Below are positions 36,853 to 48,500 of a stretch of DNA of 64,000 nucleotides, piece after piece (position 1 is the first letter of the stretch; the number at the start of each line of letters is the position of its first letter). Origin of the DNA: Lepidurus packardi (taxonomy: Eukaryota > Arthropoda > Branchiopoda > Notostraca > Triopsidae); the NCBI GenBank assembly GCA_023053545.1, contig JAKZAN010000007.1, positions 7,254,001 to 7,318,000 of the forward strand. The letters run 5' to 3'. The notes under the pieces were generated by a model. The model had not been told where the DNA came from and did not search any database. It saw nothing but the letters and a program-made list of their open reading frames with translations. Position numbers and translations under genes: made by a program.

Positions 36853-37137
36853 TCAATAGTTGAGCAAACTCTCCTTATTCTCTTGACAAATGAAGCATAC
36901 AAGGTTGTCATCAACAAACACTCCATCCATGTACGCTGCAAAAGTAAGGGTTAGCGTGCGAGTTGCAAATTGCGGCAAATGAGCCAGGCAAAGAGAAACG
37001 TACGGACGACGGTCGATGGAATCTTGAATTTTTCAGGTCGCCCCTGGTGCTCGTGAGCCACATGACATAGCACAGACGACGTCAAAAGGCAAAGAAGGCG
37101 AAGAGCAACAACGTCAATGGCGTCGGCTTCTATAACT
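36853..37137 (-). CDS. Possible small secreted protein, 3' part only
   Basis: Two minus-strand segments join in frame: 37137-37004 (donor CGTCC|gtacgt) and 36935-36853 (acceptor acttttgcag, stop TGA). The reading is a hydrophobic signal-like run (ALRLLCLLTSSVLCHV), then AHEHQGRPEKFKIPSTVVP, then MDGVFVDDNLVCFICQE and a short end. No ATG is present in frame, so an upstream exon would be needed. Splice borders are good, but the product is short and unrecognised. It could instead be a 5' non-coding exon pair of the gene starting at 36352, or chance. Confidence 0.25.
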
Positions 37138-37139
37138 CA

Positions 37140-40100
37140 GGGGCGTAATGGGTACAATGTGAATTTCTAGGCGTCATCTTTACCCAGAAGGGTCTTGGAG
37201 GGTCTTGTGAAACTGTACGGTATAGCGCACACGGAGAAAAATGAGAGCTGCTGTACTGGAGCACTTGAGTCAATACACCCCAACATACAACTGCACCGGG
37301 TAGTATTATAGGGCGGTACTAAGAAATTCAAAAAAATATATCAAAAGCACTAGTGGGGAAAAGAACGTAAAGTCCTTTAGTAGGAATATGAATAATGTAT
37401 TTTTTTCATGTAGTAGAAGGAGGAAAAACTAACAGACAGCAATAAACTTATATGGGACACGAGACACCGCACTGGTCCATATGGGAGAGTACACTCGGCT
37501 TGACAAGTCAAAATACAGGTGAGCGAACATTTTCACCTTCCGCAAACGACAAACCGGACTATGTCTAGGCAATACCGGACTAGGAAACCCATTCGGTGCA
37601 TAGAATTAAAAGCAGGGCGCGGACATTACTTGATTCGCGTAAGTGATAAAAAAATTTAGTCCATACGGTATGAGGATTATATGACTTGGAGTGGGAACCG
37701 AAAAAAAGAAAAATATGACTACTAAAAACAGATAATTATTCAGAGCGAAACCAACCCTTCGGGTTGTCGATGGCTTTTAGAGTTTCAAGAGCTGGAAGAA
37801 AGCAAATGGAAACTCACACAGACAATACCACTCGAGTTTGCCCAAAATAGCGAACGTACATGTCTGCATGCGAGATGAGCAGAGAAAAGAAAAAGTGAAA
37901 AATATGTAAGGGGTTTCTATTCAAATACTGGTAGCGTATGCATCGATTGCCAAGAGGCGAAGAGAAAGAGCGAGGGAGAAAAAAAAGCAGACAAAAATGT
38001 TGAGATGGGAAAAGGAATACTTCAATACATATACAGACACCTGACGACTTTAGATTAAAGCGGGGGCAAGAGGACAGATGGGAGAGAGACTTTATTGACT
38101 TCTAAGGATGGCTATCATTACATAGCACGTTAGTGAATTAAACAACCGGCTATACGTCCCTGTCTACTGTCGTAATTGGACTGTATGTGCGTGCTCATTG
38201 CCCATAGCTTCGTCTAGAACGATTGCTATCTGAAGACCCACCCCAGTACCCCGTCTATTGTATCTAAATAAATAGACTCGCACTAAAAACATAGCATAGT
38301 ACCGGAACATGTGTCACGTCCCCTTTAAAGCCTATGGTGTATTACAGTAAGGCACAGTCCTACTCTTTTCATCTACAATGGATTTTTAGATCGTCAGCCC
38401 TTGCAGAGCAATACTTCTATCTCTCCAGATTGAGAAATGCGAAAATCTTTTATTTTATTTAATACAATTTTTATCTCCTCGTTTACTCATGCTCGTGAAC
38501 GTCCAAGAGAAAGCTGAGCATTCGCTACAACATTCAAACTTAACTTTTGATTTACAAAAGAGGATACAAGTGTTCTCTTGACGGTTTTATAGATTGGAAC
38601 GTGGAATAGAGTAGCCGGTGGAGTTTTCCGGGGAAGTATTGAGTTTTTGGGTACGGAACTCGGTGCAAAGTTTTAACTTGAAAAGCATATAGACGAAACC
38701 ATGTTCGGCTAGCTGCTATGGTGCTGAAGCCTTTCGACATTTAAAGTTTACACCATTTGAAAAAGGTAAAAAGTACAGTACAGTACTGTCCGCCGTCTAT
38801 TTAGCATAATGCAATTACGTGAGATTTTTCTCCTTGGGGGCTATAACGTTTGTTTATGACCCCAATTAAAAACTCGCTAGTGTGCAGGGAGACAGACAGT
38901 TTGAAACAAAACTGCTGCTGTCGCTGCGGCACCAAAACACCCTTATATATACAATGACTAGCGCAGAACCTATTTGATAAAAAAGAGAGAAAAAAAATAC
39001 CGTAAAAGCGGTATACAATAAAATGCCTAAAAATTTTAGTTACGGAAGCTCTTCGTGTTTGTTTATGAGGCTAACAAAAGCTGGAAGATACGGATAACAC
39101 ATACTGCTCTTGCTCGAGAATTAAAAAAAATTCTTCATTCTGGGAGTTTTCTTACAAGTAAAATTATTTTTGTAAGCTTATTCATTTTAAAATGGACAAT
39201 AACAGCGTAAACAAAAGTCTGCGTTTCGCCCAAGAAGCCGGAAAACAGGTACACAACGGGACGGGGTATAATTTTGATTGGTGTAGTCACAGGATAGGAA
39301 ACATATCGTCGGGTTAATGAAAGTGGATTAAAGTTCTCACTGCTCGGCTCCATTTCCCGTTCTCTTGATCCCCGATGCATAGCCATCGAGCCTTGCGCCG
39401 TGGCTAAAGGCGGCTTGTGTGCTAGCCCGCATGGTCCAACCACGGTTTCCACGGTAATAGCGCCAGTACTCACCAGTTTGGTAGGAACTCGCAACGTGCT
39501 ACGGTCAGTTAGAAGCTCGGTCAAGATTTTAGACCCGAAATAGGCTGCAATGTCATTTATTGCCTAGTGCGAATAATGGCCTATAATCACGCTACCTATC
39601 TCAAACGTTTATAGGACGTGTATGTTACACCACATAAGCCATGGATTAAAAAACACCATTTTTTTATCCTTCGGGACTGGATCGAGCACCAGGGCAAAAA
39701 CAAATAAAATATAGTGCAGGATAATGACTTGTTGATGATGTGTCATATGGAAATCGTGCTGGCACAGACAGGTAAAAAGTTCCTCGATTCTCTTTATTCC
39801 TTATAGATATACGGCAGAGGTAATTCGGTTAGAAATTTGGCCGCAATTAAAACAAGTCCCATTATTGAGAGCACGCGATCTTTTTCCTTCAGCTTTATTT
39901 TCTGCCCATAGAGTTGGTTAAATTCGGCAAAAAAATTTATTTTGCCGTTGCTCTTTCCTGTTCGTCCCAATTTTGGAGTTTAACTGAATGCAGTATTGAG
40001 CGATATTAATTTTGACAGGCTTGCATGAGTGCATGTGCCACGAATATAGACTGAGCTCCAGGTCTTTAGTACGTTTTTCCGTTTCAGGACATTTGCAGTC

Positions 40101-43100
40101 AAATGTTGAACCTATAACCGATTTTGTGATAATCTTGTCACGTTTAATTTGATCTCGAGAATTGCAGCTATAAAGATACTTGGACCATGGAGTTACTTAC
40201 ACGATCGGGATACTTTAAAGACCTTTTCTTTCGCTCGTTTTCCGGGGGCTTTTTATTTAAGAAGATACGTTTTCCCTGATTTTTCCACAATTGTTGCACT
40301 TTTAATCACCCGCGGTTGGGATCATATGGATGATACCCGAAAATCGCTACAACCGCCTTGCTATTAGAGCAAACTGCGCTCGGAGTTGCAAGCGCACCCC
40401 AAAATACGCATCTACTGTTGCGAATTCTCCAATGTATATTGGTTGAACGTATCTATACGTAACATGACTCACGAAACGTCCCCCCCCCCCTTCTGCATTA
40501 GCAAGTTTTGTTTTCACGCTTCTGCAAGTTTCCCTAAGACAAGCTTTCTCATCTAAATATTGAAGCTATTTGTTTATTGACATTCCTCGTACGTTGCCGA
40601 CAGAAGTATCCTCCTTCCTTGATGATGCTCCCTCGGCTCTTTAACGTTTTAGAGGAGGGAGCATTGGTGGCAACCGCTCGCTTCTCATAAGCATCACGCC
40701 GTGCAAAGAGGTAGACGCTGTTCCTAACACGTAAAAAGAAAACTGCCCAAAACTATTCGCAGCTGGTAACTCCAAAGCGAGCAGGTTGGCTGGTTTGTTT
40801 ACGCTCATCCATGTAAAAATCACTGTGAAATTCTGCTTTTCCTTTGGCCTTAAAACCTCATCTCGCAGGAATGCAGATAAAAATGTGTTAGCTGTTCAGT
40901 TGACTCGCATACTTTGAATTTGACTCTCAATTTCACAACTTCAGTTCCCAAAAATCTAGCACAAATACATAAAAATAAGTAAAATAAAACGAAGCTAAAA
41001 AAAAACGCAAATTGAGTAAGTGCCTAACCTTCATTAGATAACTGTTTTATGGCAAAAATATGATGAGAAAAGTGTAAGGAAACGCTTGCTGCTGCTGCAG
41101 TACGTGTGTTCTTTGGTTGACTGATTATGCCATAGCACCTCGACAGCACATCAATTGTATATGCGAGACAATTGGCAGCCAAAATAGAAAAGAAACGTTC
41201 GTTTGGCTTGATATATGCTCTCGTGGCATGTCCTTTGCAGTTTGGGATTTCGCGGTAGGCTGCACGAAAAGAAAGCAGGAATGCTTTCCGTATAATATAG
41301 TCCTTATATATCTCGTGTCTGGTCAAGCGAAGAAAAGTCCTTCGCTACTCCTTGAGCGATCAGCCCATATGCCCTATTTTTTCCCTCTTTTTTCTTTTTT
41401 TGGCAACCACACAGTATGTGCAACACCTAATGATACCCCGACATGACACCTCCGCGGTTGACCTGGGAACCTCTAACGAGTAATTCTCTCCATCCCACCC
41501 ATGTTCGCCGTTATTTTTGGTCGCTTCTGAGGTAACGCAGTACGCAGTGTGGATGCACGGAGCGCGAACTCCGGCAGAGCGTACTGTATTGTTCTCGCTT
41601 TGCTCATTTCCCTGTTCCCTGAAGGCACGTGATTTGGTATTGTTGACAGAGGAAGGAATCCGACGACAGCAAGGCGGAAGTTTTTCTTCACTCTCCGTTA
41701 TTTTTCTTTGCAATGGAGCCACTTGCTGCAGAATAACGATGCAAGTCTTTTACTAATTGGAAACTTACATTATTCAAAGCCATATAATGTTCCCTGCGCC
41801 AGTTGGGGAAGCTCCAATTTCGCTTGCAGTAGTAACGTAATGGGGAGCAATTACGTGTAACATGGAATACGAGGAAAGAAGCCAGGAACACAACTCAATG
41901 GTCGTCAATATGAGTACGTGTTAAGCACCCCTATCCGAAAACGGAGAACCAATTTAGTTTGACAGTGTTGGAATGACTTTCAAAAATGCTTTAACACGCA
42001 TAGTTAATCAGGCGTTTAGACCCAAAAAGAAAAGACCTTGTTGTGGTTAAGAAGACCATTTTTAGCGGCATTCCTAAATTCCAGCAAAAATATTTCTATC
42101 TTTAGTCGCCAAATCCCTCGAGTTTATTTAGCCTGGCACAGTACCTCTCGACGACGTGTTATATACCAAACCTGATACTTGAATTCCTCGTTTTCGCTCG
42201 CTCTTTCTTCCTTCCCGTTCTCCGTGGCATGTTTCATCTCATCACTCAATGCAAAAGCGTGACCTACGTCTTTTGAAGCCCAATTCCACCCTTATTGAGG
42301 TAGACTCAGTCTTCAGGGAAATTACAGGGCTTGCTTATTAGCGAAACTTCCGCCTGGGTAACTCCGTAATATTTCCCTTATCTCCCTTGCAAACGCTCTA
42401 AGGCGTCCAATCAATGGGACCAAGTATAAAACAAGGCGGAGCTCGGTGTTGTCTATAATTAGGCAGAGGGACATGCTATAGCACCTTGAAGACGGAACTA
42501 AACCAAGACCAAAACCTTGTCTCTCCCTCTCTCTCGCTACCTCATCAGTTTCCATCCATTGTCGTATTGAAAGGAGGTAACACAAATAGACTGTGTGGAA
42601 GACCAATCACTGTCAGCGCTTAACAGCTGTGTCATTTCTTTACAGCTCGCCTTTTTCCCGTGTCTAACCTTGTAGCAACCACATGTAATGCCATGTAATT
42701 CCACCACTGAGGGCGTGGGGTTGATTTATTTATCGCGTGGGACATTGCGGTCGATTTGATATCATCGCAAAGTTATTTTGTTCCAAGTTGTCCAGGAAGG
42801 CCCCCCCTCGCACTTAATAAAAGGGAAGAAAGTTACATCCTTTCAAGGCGTTACTGGGTTACATTGAGCATATGCTAACCTGCCACATGATTCCGCCAGC
42901 TAGAAGCGCAAGGCAGCACCCGAAGTACGTGAACACGGTTCTCTATATCGCGGCAGAGGATCGATGCGGGCTGGGTCATACTTTGGACGCCCTATACATT
43001 TGTGCCATTTCCATTACAAGAGCAAACGTTATGTCTCAAGGGGCTTTCATACGATTCCGAATTCGCTCGTCGACGGAGAAAAGTGCACGAGAGATGGTAA

Positions 43101-44142
43101 GGGACAATATGACCATCGCGTAGCATGTCAGAAGGACCGATTTACGGAAAAACTAGTTTGGATATCAACAACCACATAAAAAAAGAAAGAAGCGTACGTA
43201 TGTGCGTCAGGATGAAGCGAAAAAATGCTTGAGTTCTGGCACGTCTGGCCTGTAAAAGACGAGAGCTGAGGCGACGAAACGACGCCGGTTAACAATGCAA
43301 CACCTAAAGGAAGCTTTTCTTAAATATTGGGGCCGGGACTACGAGCTTCTAGAAGCCGGTGTTATCGAGCTGTTGTAGCTTCCTGACCGGGTACCTACGA
43401 CAATGGGCTCGGGGAGTCGAACCGTGTCATTAAAGGTTCTCCCTCCTTCAGCTCTTACTGCTACGTACCCCTCCTTCCTATAGATTTGCATGAAGCTAGT
43501 GGGTGGGGACCATCACCCTTGCCCACCTTGCTGCTTTCAAAAGAAAACATCCCACATGCTTCTCAATGCGTACCTGGGGCCAGTCCCTCGAAGCTTGTAA
43601 GTAATGAACTAGGATAACATGGAAACGTGACAAAATGCAAAGAAAATGGATTAACGTAAGGTGGAATGTTGGAAGGGTAGCAACAAACAGAAACTAGGCA
43701 TCAATAATCTTCTGAATAAAGTTCATCTTTTTTTTATATATATATACTTCTCCGTGAATGACTTTTGGCGTCAGCTTTGCAGTTCAGTCCCAGATCTGAG
43801 ATGTACCCCAATGTTACCACTGACCTGGTAACATTGGGGTACATGGGTTGGGCGCATTTCAGTAGGGAGAAAGGTGTGTAGGGGCGTAACACTCAAATAG
43901 CATGACCTAATAACCTTACGAGGCTTACATCAAGTGTCTCGTCTCGAAAGTATTGATTCTTGGTTATTTCTGAATACCAAGAGTGTGCAGCTCTCGAGCA
44001 AGTTCATCGTTTGTTTAAACACGTCGTGCTCGTTTTCACATTGCCCCATCCTTTTTTTTCGGGGGTCGTTTCGGCTTCTTTTTTCTGTAATTTCTCTTTT
44101 TTTTTCCGCTGAAGGTTTGACGGGCTAAGCTAGAATGGAAGC
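37140..44142. other. Long stretch without a firm gene, upstream of the Nav2-type channel
   Basis: Scattered open frames (the longest at 39135-39524, minus, 129 codons) show no domain, no repeats of family motifs and no matched splice partners. The stretch contains the C run near 40483 and the perfect hairpin at 43801-43844. It presumably includes the promoter and any 5' UTR exons of the channel gene. Confidence 0.45.
43801..43844. repeat. Perfect hairpin: 19-bp arms, 6-nt loop
   Basis: Arms 43801-43819 and 43826-43844 are exact reverse complements around loop CTGACC, 299 bp upstream of the channel start codon. Confidence 0.95.
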
Positions 44143-45525
44143 ATGGATTGGGACGTGCAGCAGCAGGACCAACAGAGTGCGCTCTTCCATCCCAATCATA
44201 CTCAAAGAATTCCCTTGCCAGCAGAATCCCCAGCCTGCAGTGAGCCAGTTCATCATGCGGCCGTCCCGTTTGACCAGCCGTCAACCCAAACTTTCTTTGT
44301 TCCCCCGCCCCCACCTCTGCTTTTCCAAACCAACCCCTTTTACAGTGACTACAATAGCCAAGCTGATGTCGGGCCTGAGTTCGAGCCTCGCGGAGATACA
44401 CCACCCTTCCCTCGTGACTTGGTTGACTTATTCCCTGACCTGCGACAAGCAGACCCCACGGCCCGAACTTCCTGGGCCAACCCTCGCGGCCAGGTGTCTT
44501 CGCCAGACGTGACCAGTGATCCTGAACAGTCAAGCGAGTACGACAACGTCCCCCAACACGTTCGAATGCGCGCCGCCAGGCCAAGGTCAAGAAAGCCAGC
44601 ACGGTCCTCAAATCCTTTTTACAACGACCCTCTAACGCCGCAGGCTGAATCAAACGACGCTCTCGACTTGAAGAACTTCTTGACCTGCAGCAACGAACCA
44701 GGGGAGCTACCTACGGCGTCAAGTGGTGCGCTAGACACGTCCTGTTACCCTAGTCAGCCTGGGTTACCTTTCTCGGCTGCTGTATTGACTAACGTAGGCC
44801 GGGACTCGCAAATGATAGCCCGTCTGGAGGAAGACGAAGGGCCGGAAGTCGTTGTAAATCCATTTTGGGCGCAAGATGACGAGCGCGAGAGTTTAGTACT
44901 CGGGAACGGACTCAGCGTCAAGCCAACCTCGACAGCTGACATATCTGCGGTTGCCGGTACTCAGTTCAGCCTCTTGCCGGCAACCATCTCACTACCCGCG
45001 CCACAAAAACCCCCACTCGTTATCCCCCCTCCGCAATGTTTCTCGCCCGAAGTTCTTTGGCGATGCAAACTCAACCGTTACCCACTAGTTAAGCAAAAAA
45101 GCTGCACTTCCGTGGACGATGCCACCATTAACGCTACTATCAATGCTCCTCTGACTGGCACTCAGAAGTTGGATGTGCCCTTACGGTCCCACGGTGGCGT
45201 GCCAGATAAAAGCCAGCAACGGGCCAGCTACCCCCTAAGTTGTCGTGATAAATCATGGTCCGGAAATGAAAGCTGGCAGGAGCATCTTCGGCCGCCACTC
45301 CTTTCCCAGCATTCGGACGTGGACTCGTTCCGAAAGTCGCCCACGCCTACTCCCTCGAACCCGCCCCCACGATGTCGTTTGAAAAACGGACGACAGCAAA
45401 GTGTGGAATCCAGGTTGACTATGCCTATTCCGGACGGGGCATTATTGCCTGGTGTCTTCGAGCCCGTACCAGCAAACCTGTATGGGAAACCGTTACAAGA
45501 AGTAGACCCATCCGTACGTGACAAG
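44143..45525 (+). other. N-terminal extension exon of the channel (461 residues, three NPF motifs)
   Basis: One open exon. Only its last 25 or so residues (from [18 protein letters not shown]) match the usual cytoplasmic N terminus of sodium-channel-family proteins. The preceding 430 or so residues are Pro/Ser/Gln-rich, probably disordered, and include a run of five Pro. NPF tripeptides occur at residues 64, 157 and 239, each followed by an aromatic residue (NPFY, NPFY, NPFW). The exon ends with a consensus donor (AAG|gtaaaa). Confidence 0.8.
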
Positions 45526-48500
45526 GTAAAACCAACATTTTCCTTTTCTTGTACTTGAGGCCCTTGGCTTTTTCAGACCACGCTGAAGAAACAACCCATA
45601 AAAAACTACTTCTTTGAGAATTCTTCGTCGCCACCTCGCTCTTTCCGTATTGCGTCTGTAGTAAACTATATAAAAAATGAGCACCCTAAGACCTCCATAT
45701 TTAATTGTTCCCATAAGAATTCCCTTACTGCAGGCTATAAATAAGCTAGCTCCTGTTTTATTTGTCCCGCATTTCTACTTTATCGGACACAGTATAGTTC
45801 TAGTTTCATCTCGAAAATTATGCAGCAATTCTTTTTAGGAAACCCCGGAAAAGACATGGCATTTGGGTTGATGAGAGAACTTTCCCCAGTTAGAACCAGC
45901 CTGGCTCCTAGAGGCGAGTCGCTCTTCGGGTTCTAACAATACAATACTAAGAAGACTTGGGGAGTGGCATGTCATTTGATTAGCATGAATTGCAACTGCA
46001 GATGCAAAAAGATGTAAATTTTTTACCCGAAAGTCAAACAAATAAGACAAGAAGAACCACTCAGCCATTGCGAAATCGATACTCGCTTTTCTGCGGGACA
46101 CGAACAAACCCTCGGATAATACCCTGGTCCCCCTCGGGAAGAGAATACTTTTGCACCATGCCGTTTCATTCTGCCCGATTTACCAGGCTTAATGAGCAGC
46201 TGGAGTTTTTTATTTCTGCCTCAAAAAATTGGAGAAATTTTAACGGCAAACTTGGGCGCTTAGATTTTTTTCCCAGCTGCGGCACTTAGCTACGATCTTG
46301 TATAGGAGGCTTTCTGGGTCATGTTCTATTAGATTTCCTCGGGCGAAAACAATTGAACTAATCCGAGTCTTGGCCGTTATTTATTTTTTCTACGAGGAAA
46401 CGCATTATATGCGTGGTTGATTCGAATTTTCACCCCATGATTTCAAAGCTCGGCATATGTTTGGAAGGAAGACGATGGGCTAAAAATTTGGCTTCATAGA
46501 AAGAGAGCAAAAGGCTCAAGGGATCAATAGATACATATACGTAGCATGCTATAGCCCAATGTTTGCACACTAGCTTTCTTTTTCCTTGTCATCACATGGA
46601 CGTTACTGCGTCTGGTTTCATCCGAGGGGAACTCAAAGTAGAAAAAGTAAAAGCTATATACGGCATTTTTTTTTGTTCTAGCATGTACTCGGGGAGAGAA
46701 AATTTCCTTTTTAATGCCAAGACAAGGCCAAGGACCAAAAGTTAGCTTGACTCCGGATATTACCGTAAAGCTTGCGCCTGCATTGTGTTTCCACCATATT
46801 TTTACGCTTACTCTTTGACACATTGCAGCCAAAAGGCCGCTCTTTTGTCCCTATCGCTTCTTCTCTGCCCCTAATGCTTCCGTCCAAGCCAAACATCAAA
46901 GGTGTAAGCTTTTCGAGGATGCACTGTATACAATTTTTTTTCATTAGCTTTATGAGTTTGCTGATGCGAAAGAGGCCTCCCCTTCTGGAAGTACTAAACT
47001 ACAGGGGTCTAGTTAACAAACAAAATCAACCCCTACAACTCTCGTCCTGTGTACTATCGGTATACTGGGCTCACATAAAAAAATACAAAATTTGAAAGCG
47101 AAACAAGGATCCCCAAAGTGGTAAACAGTTTTTACCTAGCTCTATCTAAGCACGGCACAGAGGTCTTTTTCTATTCCTTCGCTTACAAGTGAGTCCTTGC
47201 AACATAATTCCTGCAGTATCACATGCTGAAGTAATATATGCAAAATACTGTACCCCGAGAATTCCAGGGAGAGAAATGTCTGGACCTGGCGTTGTATCTA
47301 GCTTAAATCAAGCACCGTATGTTCCTGCACGTACGGTGTACGTGTTAGTGTACTGCGATGTACTGTGAGTTTTCGCGGAGGTAGACCCGGCAAAGTGGAG
47401 GGGAAGCCATTTTCCTCATAATTTGTATAAGCGTGTGACCTTTTACGAGACATATATCCGGGACCATAGGGCCACTGCAGACTTTGCTGCTGCTGGTAAA
47501 TTCCTTTAGTGTGCTGTAGCGATATGTGAGCCTGCATTGTGCTACGGCAGGTGCATTCAGGGGTGTATTTCTCGTCATATTTCTTTCTGTTAGCTAATTA
47601 AGTTAATATCGTCCTTTTTTTTCCAAGACACAAATATAAAAAGGGGGGGGGGGGGGGGAGAACAGTTTGCTTTTGCATTCTTCTCAAAATCGACCCATGA
47701 ATCTCCTTGTTAAAGCGATGGCGTAAAAGAGAACTGCGCCGGTGGCACGCGGTTGCGATACTTATTACTGCTGTCTGAACAAATCATAATAGAAAAAGGC
47801 AAAAAAATAAAACTGGTTTCGCAGCAGGGGAGAAAAGGTTTTAGGGATTGAATGGGGAACAGGTAGTAGCAGTTTTGGGCTGAAGCATCAGAAAATCTGC
47901 AGAATGCTGCGATTTTGCTCTATTTTTTCCAGCAGAAATGTTGCTATGGAAAGCAAGCAAATAAAAACTTATAGATCTAGTTTTTTATTTATATATAAGG
48001 GAAGACTCGAACATCTATTGCTAAAAGGAAAGAAGGGGTTTGCCTTTGACGAAGCGTAAGAAAGGCTGTAGCAGCTAAAGACTTGCTGACGTCAAGTTGT
48101 CCCAGCGGATCGCTCTCTGGGGATCATGGAACAAGGCTCGGTGACAATCTGAGAAATAAGTCTTGACTATGGAGACAATGAGGAGAGACAATAGACAATG
48201 TTGGGAAAATATAACAGCGAAACAGTAGCAGAGGGGTACACCACGAGTATGTAGACTCGAAGTGCATTCCTCCAGTAAAAAAAAAAGAAAAAAAAAAAGA
48301 ATAAAAATAAGAGACAAGAAAAACAAGAAAACTCCTAAAAAACGGACTGAAACGAAGCTGTTAAAGCTCTTTCGCCACTACGATTGCTACTTAGTCGGAT
48401 CTGTGGCACAGAAATAGGCTTGAGGGCTCCAACATGGCTAATGGAATAGCATGGGATGTCTCAAGCTTTCTTTTCTGTCTTTCTTTAATTCGCCAATGGC

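Noticed and set aside
39135-39524. Minus-strand frame of 129 codons
   Set aside because: No recognisable domain, no matching splice partners found, and the C-terminal part looks like translated AT-rich DNA. It could be an exon, but I cannot support it.
41117-41756. Overlapping open frames on both strands (up to 120 codons)
   Set aside because: Mutually overlapping frames of similar length with no motif; consistent with chance in a locally GC-balanced stretch.
43400-43440. tRNA-like T-arm sequence (minus-strand GGTTCGACTCC)
   Set aside because: The arms do not pair into a T stem and no acceptor, D or anticodon stems can be drawn around it.
44036-44653. Minus-strand 205-codon open frame
   Set aside because: It is antisense to the channel's first exon, which has a coherent plus-strand frame of 461 codons ending at a donor that joins to channel sequence.
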